Source of the DNA: Streptomyces spinoverrucosus | Lineage (GTDB): Bacteria > Actinomycetota > Actinomycetes > Streptomycetales > Streptomycetaceae | Length of the DNA: 64,000 bases | Direction: 5' to 3' | Assembly (NCBI RefSeq): GCF_015712165.1 | Contig: NZ_JADPZX010000001.1 | Coordinates: 5,282,001 to 5,346,000, forward strand | In this document: positions 29,697-38,371 of the stretch, one piece after another | Numbering within the stretch: position 1 is the stretch's first letter | Layout: the number at the start of each line of letters is the position of its first letter | Program-made: the position numbers and the translations under genes | The notes under the pieces: model-generated | Database searches by the model: none | What the model saw: only the letters and a program-made list of their open reading frames with translations | Told to the model about the DNA's origin: nothing

Positions 29697-31042
29697 CGCC
29701 GCACCTCCCGCCTGAGCCTGCGGATGTTGAACCACATCACCGGGATCACCAGAAGCAGCAGGAACACCGCGATCGCGCTCGCGATGCCCGGCTGGTCCTC
29801 GGAGAAGCCCTTGCGGTACAGCTCCAGGGCGAGCACGTTCGCGTCGTCCTGGGAGGAGCCCGGGGCGATGATGAAGACCAGGTCGAAGATCTTCAGCACG
29901 TTGATCATCAGGGTGACGGCGACCACCGCGAGGACGGGCGCGAGCAGCGGCACGGTGACCCGTCGGAACACCTGCCACTCGTTGGCCCCGTCGACCCGGG
30001 CCGCCTCCAGCAGCTCACGCGGCACCCCCGCGAGCCCGGCGGCGATCAGCACCATCGCGAAGCCCGCCCACATCCAGATGTACGACCCGATGATGGCCGG
30101 CGTGACCAGCGACGGGCCGAGCCAGTCCAGGCCGTTGTACGGCTCCTTGAAGTTGTCGGCGGGCAGCCGGAGTTGTGCCCCGTCGGCGGTGGCAGGGAGC
30201 GTGAAGGTGCCGTCGTCGGCGGCCGTGGTCGAGGCGACGACCTTGCCGTCCTTGACGGCCTCGATCTTCATGCCGGGATAGCCCAGCTCGGACGGGTCCG
30301 GGGCGCCGAGGGTGCCGACGCCCTCGCCGCGCGTGAAGTCCTGCCAGGTGGTGCCGGTGACCTTGCCCGGGTCTGGCCGCGCCGCGACGGCTTTCGCCGC
30401 GTCGTCGGGCATCTGGTCGGGGGCGACACCCACCAGGGGGAGGCCGACCGGATCGCCCAGGCGGACCGGCTCCTTGGTGATGAAGCCGCCTCCGTCCGCC
30501 GTCAGCGGCGACTCCCGTCCGGGGTGCGCCTTCGGGAACGCCGACGACTGGGCGAACGTGTCGTGCACACCCACCCACACCGCGTTCGCGATGCCCTTGT
30601 CCGGGTCCTGGTCGTAGACGAGCCGGAAGATGATGCCCGCCGCGAGCATCGAGATCGCCATCGGCATGAAGACGACCAGCTTGAACGCCGTGCCCCAGCG
30701 AACCCGTTCGGTCAGCACCGCGAAGATCAGCCCGAGCGCGGTCGCGACCGTCGGCGCGAACACCACCCAGATGATGTTGTTCTTCAGCGCCGTACGGATG
30801 CCGTCGTCGGTGAACAGGGCCTGGTAGTTGTCGAATCCGGCGAAGCCGTCGCCGGACTGGTCGTAGAAGCTGCGGACGACCGAGTACCCGATCGGGTAGA
30901 CCACGAGCGCGCCGAGCAGCACCAGGGCGGGCAGCAGGAACAGCGCTGCCACGGTCCTGCGGGTGCCGGTCACGCTCTTGCGATTCCGGGGAGGGGACCC
31001 GCTCTTCCTCGGCGGGACCCCTGCCGTGGCTGCCGACGCCAT
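29693..31042 (-). CDS. Carbohydrate ABC transporter permease (MalF type) with large periplasm-side insert
   Basis: 449 residues from ATG 31042, starting 7 bp after the binding-protein stop. Membrane helices flank residues about 30-145 and 310-440. Between helices, residues about 161-300 form a soluble insert with beta-rich composition (DPSELGYPGMKIEAVKDGKVVASTT-like strands, split here for brevity: GMKIEAVKDG, KVVASTTAADDG). Typical CUT1 permeases of this group have about 300 residues, so the insert adds about 140. E. coli MalF has a comparable external P2 loop that contacts the binding protein. EAA loop: EAARVDGANEWQVFRRVTVP. Extracellular placement of the insert is inferred from topology. 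Confidence 0.9.
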   Translation of the reverse strand: MASAATAGVPPRKSGSPPRNRKSVTGTRRTVAALFLLPALVLLGALVVYPIGYSVVRSFYDQSGDGFAGFDNYQALFTDDGIRTALKNNIIWVVFAPTVATALGLIFAVLTERVRWGTAFKLVVFMPMAISMLAAGIIFRLVYDQDPDKGIANAVWVGVHDTFAQSSAFPKAHPGRESPLTADGGGFITKEPVRLGDPVGLPLVGVAPDQMPDDAAKAVAARPDPGKVTGTTWQDFTRGEGVGTLGAPDPSELGYPGMKIEAVKDGKVVASTTAADDGTFTLPATADGAQLRLPADNFKEPYNGLDWLGPSLVTPAIIGSYIWMWAGFAMVLIAAGLAGVPRELLEAARVDGANEWQVFRRVTVPLLAPVLAVVAVTLMINVLKIFDLVFIIAPGSSQDDANVLALELYRKGFSEDQPGIASAIAVFLLLLVIPVMWFNIRRLRREVRR

Positions 31043-31049
31043 GGTCGGC

Positions 31050-32432
31050 TCAGTTCCCGTACGCCGCGGCCGCGTCGGCCTCCAGCTGTTCCTGGGTGCC
31101 CTTGATGTCCTTCGGGTTCTTCAGGAAGTCCTGCAACGCCTTCCACTCACCCTTGCCGGGCGTGCCGCCGAAGGCCTGCGGGGCCTGGTCGGACATGTCG
31201 AAGCGGAAGTCGTCACCGGCCGCGACCAGCGCCTTGGCCATCTCCTGCTGCACCGCGTTCGGGTACGCCGAGGGGTCCACGTTCTTGTTCGGCGACAGAT
31301 AGCCGCCGAGCTTCGCCTGGATGGTCGCCGCGTCCGGCGAGGCGAGGAAGGTGGCCAGCGCCTGCGCGGCCTTCGAGTCCTCGAGGATGACCGCCGCGTC
31401 ACCGCCGGAGACGACCGGCTCGGTGTCGCCGACCTTCGGGAACGCGAACACCTTGGCGTCCGTGCCGACTTCGGCGTCCGTCTCCGCGATGTTGACCTGC
31501 ACGAAGTCGCCCTCGAAGACCATGCCGGCCTTCGGCTGGTCGCCGCCGGTGAAGGTCTGCGTGACGGAGGCAGGGAACTCGGTCTGCAGGGCGCCGCTCG
31601 CGCCGCCCGCGATGTAGTCGGCCTTGCCCCAGATCTGCGCGAGCGTGGTCAGGGCCTCGGTGACGGACGGGTCGGTCCACTTGATCTCGTGCTTGGCCAG
31701 CTGGTCGTACTTCTCCGGGCCCGCCTGCGAGAGATAGACGTTCTCGAACCAGTCGGTCAGCGTCCAGCCGTCGGCGCCGCCGACGGAGAACGGGGTGACA
31801 CCGGAGTCGTAGATCGTCTGGGCGGTGGAGAGCAGGTCCTCCCAGGTCCCCGGCTCCTCGGCGCCCGCGTTCTCGAAGACCTGCGTGTTGTACCAGATCA
31901 GGGACTTGTTGGCGGCCTTGTAGTAGACGCCGTACTGCTTGCCGTCGACCTTGCCGAGGTCCTGCCAGCCCTGGGAGTAGTTCTTGCCGAGCTGCTCCTG
32001 GGCCTCGGTCCCGATCGGCTTGGCCCAGCCCTTGTCGACGGCCTGCTTGATGGCGCCGACCTGGGGGAGCATCGCGATGTCCGGCGGCGCGCCGCCCGCG
32101 ATCTTCGAGCCGAGGAAGTTGATGATCGGGTCCTGCGCGGGCACGAAGGTCACCTTGGCGCCGGTCCGCTTCTCGAACTCCTCAAGCACCTTCTTGAAGT
32201 TGGCCTGCTCCGGGCCGGTCCACACGGCGGCGACCTCCAGGGTCTCGCCGTCCAGCTTGGGGAGCGTGACGGTGGTGGCGGTCTCGTCCGTGCCGCCGCT
32301 GCCTTCGTCTCCGCCGTCGTCGTCGCCTCCGCAGGCGCTGAGCGAGAACGCGAGCGCTCCCGCCAGTGCGGCCGCGGCGGCGCGGGCGGTCCTGCGTGTC
32401 CGGGTGCGGCTGATGGTGATGCTGCTGTGCAT
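31050..32432 (-). CDS. Sugar-binding lipoprotein of ABC importer
   Basis: 460 residues from ATG 32432. An Arg-rich n-region, hydrophobic core and lipobox LSAC put the lipid-bearing Cys at residue 34, followed by an acidic Gly/Asp linker. The remainder is a family 1 solute-binding fold (KLDGETLEVAAVWTGPEQ ... FEKRTGAKVTFVPAQDP; PPDIAMLPQVG; WYNTQVFENAG; FVQVN), as in MalE- and AglE-like proteins. It would be anchored outside the membrane and deliver an oligosaccharide to the two permeases downstream. A 12-bp palindrome TCGAACGTTCGA lies 25 bp before the start, suggesting LacI-type repression by its ligand. Confidence 0.92.
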   Translation of the reverse strand: MHSSITISRTRTRRTARAAAAALAGALAFSLSACGGDDDGGDEGSGGTDETATTVTLPKLDGETLEVAAVWTGPEQANFKKVLEEFEKRTGAKVTFVPAQDPIINFLGSKIAGGAPPDIAMLPQVGAIKQAVDKGWAKPIGTEAQEQLGKNYSQGWQDLGKVDGKQYGVYYKAANKSLIWYNTQVFENAGAEEPGTWEDLLSTAQTIYDSGVTPFSVGGADGWTLTDWFENVYLSQAGPEKYDQLAKHEIKWTDPSVTEALTTLAQIWGKADYIAGGASGALQTEFPASVTQTFTGGDQPKAGMVFEGDFVQVNIAETDAEVGTDAKVFAFPKVGDTEPVVSGGDAAVILEDSKAAQALATFLASPDAATIQAKLGGYLSPNKNVDPSAYPNAVQQEMAKALVAAGDDFRFDMSDQAPQAFGGTPGKGEWKALQDFLKNPKDIKGTQEQLEADAAAAYGN

Positions 32433-32456
32433 TACGGCCCCGTTCTTCGTTCCTCG

Positions 32457-32468
32457 TCGAACGTTCGA
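32457..32468. promoter_or_regulatory. LacI-type palindromic operator before the sugar operon
   Basis: Perfect 12-bp palindrome TCGAACGTTCGA with the central CG typical of LacI-family sites, 25 bp upstream of the binding-protein start. No LacI gene adjoins this operon in the window, so the regulator would be encoded elsewhere. The remaining 127 bp up to the FHA gene stop show only a TTGACA on the minus strand (near 32535) without a good -10. Confidence 0.55.
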
Positions 32469-32595
32469 GCGCTGTCCCGTGGGACTGGTCTACGCCGGGT
32501 CCGTGGGGTCGGCAAGAGCGCCTGCCGTGTCAAGACGGTGATCGTGACCCCGTCGTGATTGTTCAGCGGGCGGGACCGACAGGCACCGGGGGTCC

Positions 32596-35500
32596 CTACA
32601 GCAGTGACGGCACCTCCGGGGCCGAGACTTCCCGGGCCGCCCGCTCCAGCGCGCTCGCCAGCAGAGCCAAGTCCGTTGGCCCGTTGCCCAGTTCACGGAC
32701 CGGGCGGCGCGCGGGCGGGTCGCCCATGCGGTGCCACTCCAGCGGGACGACGGTCGGTCGCAGGGTCGCCGTACGCGGGATACGGCCGGTGACCCGGCCG
32801 CCCTGGAACGGCGTGACCTGGCCGTCGGGGTGAGCCAGCCGGCCCCGGCCGGGCGCCGGTTCGTCGGGGCCGGGCGCGGGTGCGTCGAGGGTGACGCGCA
32901 CGGTGGCCCGTCGGGCGGGTTCGGTTTCGGCGGTACGACCGCCCGGTCCGGCGGCGGCCACCAGGTGCACGCCGAGCCGCTCGCCGTCGCGGGCCACCGC
33001 CTCCAGCGCGCGCATCACGGACCCGGCCGCCGGCCGGCCCGGGGAGCCCAGCGGGGGCGAGACCAGGGCGTCCAGGTCGTCGACGACCACGACGAGGCGC
33101 GGCAGTGGGGGCACGTCGTCGGTCGGACGGCGGGAGGCGGCCGGGCGCAGCCGCAGGGTGGAGCTGGGCGGGGTGTCCAGGTCCCCGGCACCGGCGTTGG
33201 GCGCCGAGCGCTGGCTGACCATGCGTCCCGACACCTCACGCCCGGTGTGCCACTCGGTGAAGTCCGAGCGGCCGAGCAGCTCGGCGCGGCGCTTCAGCTC
33301 GGCCGTCAGGGACTGGGCGAACTCCCGCATGCGGACGGGGTCGTTGGCGAGGAGGTGCGTGGTGACGTGCGGGATGTCCATGCACAGGTGCAGACCGTCG
33401 CCGTGTCCGCTGCCCGCGCCCACGCTGTCCCGGCCGTCCATCAGCACCAGGCTCAGCCGGTCCGGCCGCTCGGCGGCGGCGAGCGAGGCGACGACGGCCC
33501 TCAGCAGTTCCGTACGCCCGCTGCCGGGCGGCCCCTCGATCAGCAGATGCGGTCCCTCGGCGACGAGGTCCACGGCAACCGGGCCACGCGGGCCGGCTCC
33601 GAGGACGGCGTGCGCGCGGCCGCCGAGTGCGTCGGTGTCGTCGACGGCGTCGGCCCAGCGGGCCATGAGCGAGGCGGGGGTGGCCCGGGCCAGGCCCAAC
33701 TCGTCCAGCAGGCGGGCGGCTTGGGGGAGCGGGGCGCTGACGCGCGCGTGCCGGGTGCCGGTGGCGGTCGTGTCCGTGCGCAGGGGGGCCAGGGCACGGG
33801 CGAAGCGCTCGGCCCAGGCGGGGGAGACGGCGTCGACGGCGCCTACTGTGCCGTGGCCGACGGGGGACCCTGCCACGGTGTCGGTGCCGGCCCGGGCGAC
33901 TCGCAGCAGGTGGAGGGCCGTCGCCACGTCGCCGCTGAGCAGGGCGACGGCTCCGCAATCGCGGAACGCCGGGGCCGCCGCGCAGGCCGCCTCGTAGGTC
34001 TCGGAGACCGGGGAAGCGGGGGAGGCCGGGGCGGTTTCGGCGAGGCAGATGACATGGATGCCGGCCCGCGGGCCTTCCAGGGCCAGCCGTGCGACGGCCT
34101 CCCGGAGTCCGGCGCCGCCGGGGTCGCCGTCGACGACGAGGACGGCGTACGGGCCGGGGAACGCGGCGGGGTGGGCGCTGTCGCCGGGCGAGTCGTCGTC
34201 GGGGCGGGCCCAGGAGGGGCGGCGGGGTGAGGTGGTCGAGGTGCGGGCCGGCGCCCCGGTGCTCTCGGACTGCCGCTGGTCGGGCACCGCCGGTGCCGAT
34301 GCGACGGCCCTTCCGGTGGTGCCGCTCCGCTCCATGTGGTGGTCGTCCGGGTGGCGGAGTGGGGTGGTCGTGGTCTGGGTCGGCGGCTCGGTGTCGCCGG
34401 GGCGGCCCTGCACCCCCGGTGTCGCCGGGGCGGCCTCCATGAGGTGGTCGTCCAGGCGGCGCAGGAGCTCGTCGGTGCGGGCCGCGGCCTGCTCGCGGTC
34501 GTGGGCGAGGAGGAGACGGCAGTCCTGGCCGTGCGCCGGGCGCAGATGCGGCAGCCAGCCGAGCCAGGACCACTCGGCGGTGCGCTCCTCCAGGGAGCGT
34601 GCGCGATCCGTGCTGATCAGGACGATTTCCAGGGCGTCGGGCGAGTGCAGCGCGGCAAGCTGGGCCACGACCGCGCGCGCCAGCCCGGCCAGGCGCGGGC
34701 GCGGACCGGCCAGGCCCAGGGCACCGGCCTCGCGCAGATCGGCGGTGATCGGCACCGCGGGCAGCAGTCCCGAACCGTCCGGCGCGGCCCGGTCGGCCGT
34801 ACCGAGCCGTACGGTGAGCGCCTCGGGGTGCCCCGGCCCGCGCTCCCACAGCCGGGGCCCGGGGCCCAGCGCGGTCAGCAGCAGCGCGGCCGGATCCGGC
34901 CACGTCTCCGGGGCGTCGACGCGGACGGGCGGCACCACCGCCGCACCGGCCGACTCCTCGTCGTACCCGACACGCCCGGCCGCTTCCTGCTCGCCGCCCC
35001 GCCCGCCGGCCAGCCGCCGCGCCCAGGCCGTGAGCCCACCCCGCCTGCGCACGCCCTGCGGGACGTCCGTGCCGCGCAGGGGGGTGCCTTTGCGGCGGCT
35101 GGGGGTGCCCGCGGGGGTGTCGGCCGCGCCCACGTCCGGTCGTCCACCGTGCGTCGCGTCACCCGGGGGCGCCGCGTGGGAGTCCTCCCGGCTCTCGATC
35201 CGCGGCGGCTTGCCCTGCTCCGGTACGAGGGTCGGCTCTACGGGCGAGTGCTCTCTGGCCGCTGTGCCCGTCTGCTCTGCTTGGGTGTGCTCGTCGTGAT
35301 CCGGGCGCCTACGCGCCGAGCCTGCGGGGGCAGCGCCCGTCAGCGCCGGTCCTCCCCGCGAGACATCCGGACCCCTACCTTCCACTCCCGCGGAAGCGCC
35401 CCCCGGCGCCCCCCATCCCCCGGCAGCCCCGTACGCGTGCCCCGTCTTCCCGGACGGCCCCCCCGTCCCGGAACCCGAAGCCCCGGCCGCGGGCACGCCC

Positions 35501-36165
35501 CGCTCCGTCAGCCCGACCCGCACGCACCCTTCCCCGTCCGGCGCGGTCCCCACGCGCCGCCCCGGCCCCCCAGCGGGCGCCAGCCGCAGCGTGGACTCCC
35601 CGATCCGCAGCAGCGCCCCCGGTGTGAAGCGCGTCGGGCGGGTCCCCACGCGCGTGCCGTCGAGCGTCGTGCCGTTCGTGGAGTCGAGGTCGGCGACCGA
35701 GACGTGGCCGTCGGCGCTCAGGGTCACCGCGCAGTGGACGCGGGAGACGTCCGGGTCGTCCAGCGGGACGTCGGCCTCGGCGGAGCGGCCGACGCGGATC
35801 TCGCCGCCGTGCAGCAGGTGGACGCCGCCGGCGTCCGGGCCGGCGATCACGTCCAGGCGGGCCGGGGCGTCGTCCAGCTCGGGATGCGGCTCGGGGGCGG
35901 CCGGGCCGCCCACCGACAGCACGGCGCCGTCGAGCAGGGGCGGCTCGCCCAGGGTGCAGCGCTGCGGGTCGAGGCGCTCCGCACCGGCGTACAGCACGGC
36001 GGTCCCGGCCTGGGTGTCGCCGAAGACCGCCGAGGCCAGCGCCGAGGCCACCGCGGACAGGGCTGTGCCGGCGGGCGCCGTGACCAGCACGTCGCGGCTC
36101 GCGGCCCGGCCTCGCGGCTCGGACGGCGGGCCCAGCGGGTCTACGACGGTCAGCCGGATCTGCAT
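32596..36165 (-). CDS. FHA domain / FtsK-SpoIIIE-like ATPase (EccC-related)
   Basis: 1189 residues from ATG 36165 ('MQIRLTVVDPLG'); in-frame ATGs at 36243 and 36264 are possible. Residues 1-90 are a ubiquitin-like secretion-protein N-domain. Residues about 120-195 are an FHA domain with the phospho-Thr-binding elements GRSAEADV, SRVHC and DSTNGT. Residues about 200-420 are Gly/Pro/Thr-rich linker. The C-terminal half resembles FtsK/SpoIIIE ATPases of type VII secretion; one good Walker A (EGPPGSGRTELL) lies near residue 880, with LSLVLMDGRDS as a likely Walker B. It is divergent from a Ser/Thr kinase gene whose tail carries T-x-x-L motifs suited to FHA binding. Cytoplasmic, function unproven. 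Confidence 0.82.
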   Translation of the reverse strand: MQIRLTVVDPLGPPSEPRGRAASRDVLVTAPAGTALSAVASALASAVFGDTQAGTAVLYAGAERLDPQRCTLGEPPLLDGAVLSVGGPAAPEPHPELDDAPARLDVIAGPDAGGVHLLHGGEIRVGRSAEADVPLDDPDVSRVHCAVTLSADGHVSVADLDSTNGTTLDGTRVGTRPTRFTPGALLRIGESTLRLAPAGGPGRRVGTAPDGEGCVRVGLTERGVPAAGASGSGTGGPSGKTGHAYGAAGGWGAPGGASAGVEGRGPDVSRGGPALTGAAPAGSARRRPDHDEHTQAEQTGTAAREHSPVEPTLVPEQGKPPRIESREDSHAAPPGDATHGGRPDVGAADTPAGTPSRRKGTPLRGTDVPQGVRRRGGLTAWARRLAGGRGGEQEAAGRVGYDEESAGAAVVPPVRVDAPETWPDPAALLLTALGPGPRLWERGPGHPEALTVRLGTADRAAPDGSGLLPAVPITADLREAGALGLAGPRPRLAGLARAVVAQLAALHSPDALEIVLISTDRARSLEERTAEWSWLGWLPHLRPAHGQDCRLLLAHDREQAAARTDELLRRLDDHLMEAAPATPGVQGRPGDTEPPTQTTTTPLRHPDDHHMERSGTTGRAVASAPAVPDQRQSESTGAPARTSTTSPRRPSWARPDDDSPGDSAHPAAFPGPYAVLVVDGDPGGAGLREAVARLALEGPRAGIHVICLAETAPASPASPVSETYEAACAAAPAFRDCGAVALLSGDVATALHLLRVARAGTDTVAGSPVGHGTVGAVDAVSPAWAERFARALAPLRTDTTATGTRHARVSAPLPQAARLLDELGLARATPASLMARWADAVDDTDALGGRAHAVLGAGPRGPVAVDLVAEGPHLLIEGPPGSGRTELLRAVVASLAAAERPDRLSLVLMDGRDSVGAGSGHGDGLHLCMDIPHVTTHLLANDPVRMREFAQSLTAELKRRAELLGRSDFTEWHTGREVSGRMVSQRSAPNAGAGDLDTPPSSTLRLRPAASRRPTDDVPPLPRLVVVVDDLDALVSPPLGSPGRPAAGSVMRALEAVARDGERLGVHLVAAAGPGGRTAETEPARRATVRVTLDAPAPGPDEPAPGRGRLAHPDGQVTPFQGGRVTGRIPRTATLRPTVVPLEWHRMGDPPARRPVRELGNGPTDLALLASALERAAREVSAPEVPSLL

Positions 36166-36519
36166 CGCCGTCAGCGGTCCCTTCTGCGCGGGCGCGGAGG
36201 GTCCCCCACCCCACACGAGCACGTCGGCCAGTACTGCACGCATCCTCGCACCTGTCACTGACAACGCGCCCGCCGCTCCGGAACAAGTGATCTTGATTGG
36301 TCGGCTCTGCCCGCAAAAGTGCCTGCCGGGGACGGCCCCGGCGACCGGTTGAGATCGGTCACGCCCGTTTTCGGCAACCTGAGGACCGAGTCGAGCGTCT
36401 TTCCATCGAACACGGACGGGAACCCGACCGTGAGCCGCATGAAAGACGACAGCCCGGTACCGAGCCCGGCGGCACTACAGTGGGTCGGACCATGCAAGCA
36501 AGCAGCAGGGAGCCATGAC
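36166..36519. other. Divergent FHA-ATPase/kinase control region
   Basis: 354 bp. In-frame extensions of both genes enter it but lack ribosome sites. GACCG and CGGTC flank a TTGAGA hexamer near 36345-36362 that might be a -35 box of the kinase. GCAGGGAG (36504-36511) is the kinase ribosome site. No further structure seen. Confidence 0.35.
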
Positions 36520-38199
36520 GTGCGGCCGGTAGGGAGCAAGTACCTCCTTGAGGAGCCGCTTGGACGCGGCGCCACAGGCACCGTCTGGCGAGCCCGCCAG
36601 CGGGAGACCGCGGGGGCCGAGGCGGCCGTGCCCGGTCAGCCCGGTGAGACCGTCGCGATCAAGGTGCTCAAGGAGGAGCTGGCGAGCGACCCCGATGTCG
36701 TGATGCGGTTCCTGCGCGAGCGGTCCGTGCTGCTCCGCCTCACCCATCCGAACATCGTCCGGGTCCGCGACCTGGTCGTCGAGGGCGATCTGCTGGCCCT
36801 GGTCATGGACCTCGTCGACGGGCCCGACCTGCACCGCTACTTGCGCGAGAACGGCCCCTTCACGCCCGTCGCCGCCGCCCTGCTCACCGCGCAGATCGCC
36901 GACGCGCTGGCCGCCAGCCACGCCGACGGCGTAGTGCACCGCGACCTGAAGCCCGCGAACGTCCTGCTCCAGCAGTACGGCGGCGAGATGCACCCGATGC
37001 TCACCGACTTCGGCATCGCCCGCCTCGCCGACTCGCCCGGCCTGACCCGCACCCACGAGTTCGTGGGCACGCCCGCGTACGTCGCGCCGGAGTCCGCCGA
37101 GGGCCGCCCGCAGACCTCCGCCGTCGACATCTACGGCGCCGGCATCCTGCTGTACGAGCTGGTCACCGGCCGTCCGCCGTTCTCCGGCGGCTCCGCGCTG
37201 GAGGTCCTGCACCAGCACCTGAGCGCCGAGCCGCGCCGCCCCTCCACCGTCCCCGAACCGCTGTGGACGGTCATAGAGCGCTGCCTGCGCAAGAACCCCG
37301 AGGAAAGGCCCAGCGCCGAGAACCTCGCGCGCGGGCTGCGGGTCGTCGCCGAGGGCATCGGCGTGCACGCGAACTCCGCGCAGATCGCCGCCGCCGAGGG
37401 CGTCGCCGCGCTCCTCGCACCCGACCCGGCCCCCGCGCCCGTACCCGGCACGCCCGGCGCGAGCGACCCGACGCAGGTGCTGCCGCACGGCAACCCCGGG
37501 TACGACCCGAACGCGGCGACCAGCGTGCTGCCCCACACCGGCGGCCCGGCCGGTGCCGCCGACCCCACCGCCGTACTGCCGAACACCGGACCCGGCGGTG
37601 CCGACCCGACCCAGGTGCTGCCCCAGGGACAGCAGCCCGAGCAGCCGCACCCCTGGCAGACCCAGCTGCGCGCCGCGCGCGACCGCAACGAGCAGACGCA
37701 GGTCCAGTACCTCGACCCCGACCAGGACCCGCTGCGCCGCCGCCCGCAGCGGCAGGTCGCGCGCCCGCAGCAGCAGCCGCAGCGCCAGCAGCAGCGTCCC
37801 CCGCAGGGACCACCGCCCGGCTACGGCCACCCGCAGCAGCAACAGCCGCAGCAGTACGCCCCGCAGCGTCCGCAGCAGCAGCCCCAGCGGTACGCCCCGC
37901 CGCCCACGCCCGAGCCGCAGCGGCCGGCGCGTGAGCCGCGACAGCGCAGCGCCAATCCGATGCGGATCCCGGGGCTGGGCTGTCTGAAGGGGTGCCTGTT
38001 CACGATCGTCATCCTGTTCGTGGCCGGGTGGCTGATCTGGGAACTGAGCCCGCTGCAGGAGTGGATCGGCACCGGCAAGGGCTACTGGGACCAGCTCACG
38101 GACTGGTTCAACACGGTCACCGGGTGGATCGGGGACCTGGGCGGCGACTCCGGAGGTTCTGGGGGCACCGGGGGCACCGGGGGTACGTCCACGCAGTAG
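36520..38199 (+). CDS. pkaA: Membrane-anchored Ser/Thr protein kinase, Pro/Gln-rich tail (PkaA-like)
   Basis: 559 residues from GTG 36520, chosen for CAGGGAG upstream and the standard opening 'VGSKYLLEEPLGRGATGTVW'. Kinase domain residues 8-270: Gly loop GRGATGTVW (15-23), ATP Lys K48 in VAIKVL, catalytic loop VVHRDLKPANV (about 139-149), DFG in TDFGIARL and APE in VAPESAEG. Residues about 305-480 are low complexity with four TQVLP-like repeats and a Gln/Pro-rich stretch. One membrane helix (CLFTIVILFVAGWLIW) near residue 490 precedes a short outer Gly tail. No PASTA repeats. From memory, S. coelicolor has pkaA-pkaB side by side before prfB; the symbol follows that. Confidence 0.88.
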   Translation: MRPVGSKYLLEEPLGRGATGTVWRARQRETAGAEAAVPGQPGETVAIKVLKEELASDPDVVMRFLRERSVLLRLTHPNIVRVRDLVVEGDLLALVMDLVDGPDLHRYLRENGPFTPVAAALLTAQIADALAASHADGVVHRDLKPANVLLQQYGGEMHPMLTDFGIARLADSPGLTRTHEFVGTPAYVAPESAEGRPQTSAVDIYGAGILLYELVTGRPPFSGGSALEVLHQHLSAEPRRPSTVPEPLWTVIERCLRKNPEERPSAENLARGLRVVAEGIGVHANSAQIAAAEGVAALLAPDPAPAPVPGTPGASDPTQVLPHGNPGYDPNAATSVLPHTGGPAGAADPTAVLPNTGPGGADPTQVLPQGQQPEQPHPWQTQLRAARDRNEQTQVQYLDPDQDPLRRRPQRQVARPQQQPQRQQQRPPQGPPPGYGHPQQQQPQQYAPQRPQQQPQRYAPPPTPEPQRPAREPRQRSANPMRIPGLGCLKGCLFTIVILFVAGWLIWELSPLQEWIGTGKGYWDQLTDWFNTVTGWIGDLGGDSGGSGGTGGTGGTSTQ

Positions 38200-38211
38200 C
38201 GGGTGTGTTGA

Positions 38212-38315
38212 TTTGTCGACACCTGGCGGGTGATTTCCGCCTCCGCGGTGAAGGTTGGCTCACTAGGCGCGTAGTTTTGTCGACCGGGGGTCCCAGGTTT
38301 GTCGGCTGGGGGTCC
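38212..38315 (+). repeat. TTTGTCGRC repeats upstream of second kinase
   Basis: TTTGTCGAC occurs at 38212. The 18-mers 38276-38293 and 38298-38315 are near-identical copies (TTTGTCGACC/GGCT then GGGGGTCC; 16 of 18 match) spaced exactly 22 bp. They fill the 172-bp gap between the two kinase genes and look like a tandem regulator site. Confidence 0.5.
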
Positions 38316-38371
38316 GGGGGTCATCCCCCGGAATGACGCAGCGGCGACAACACGCGTCTGTAGGAGCAGCC

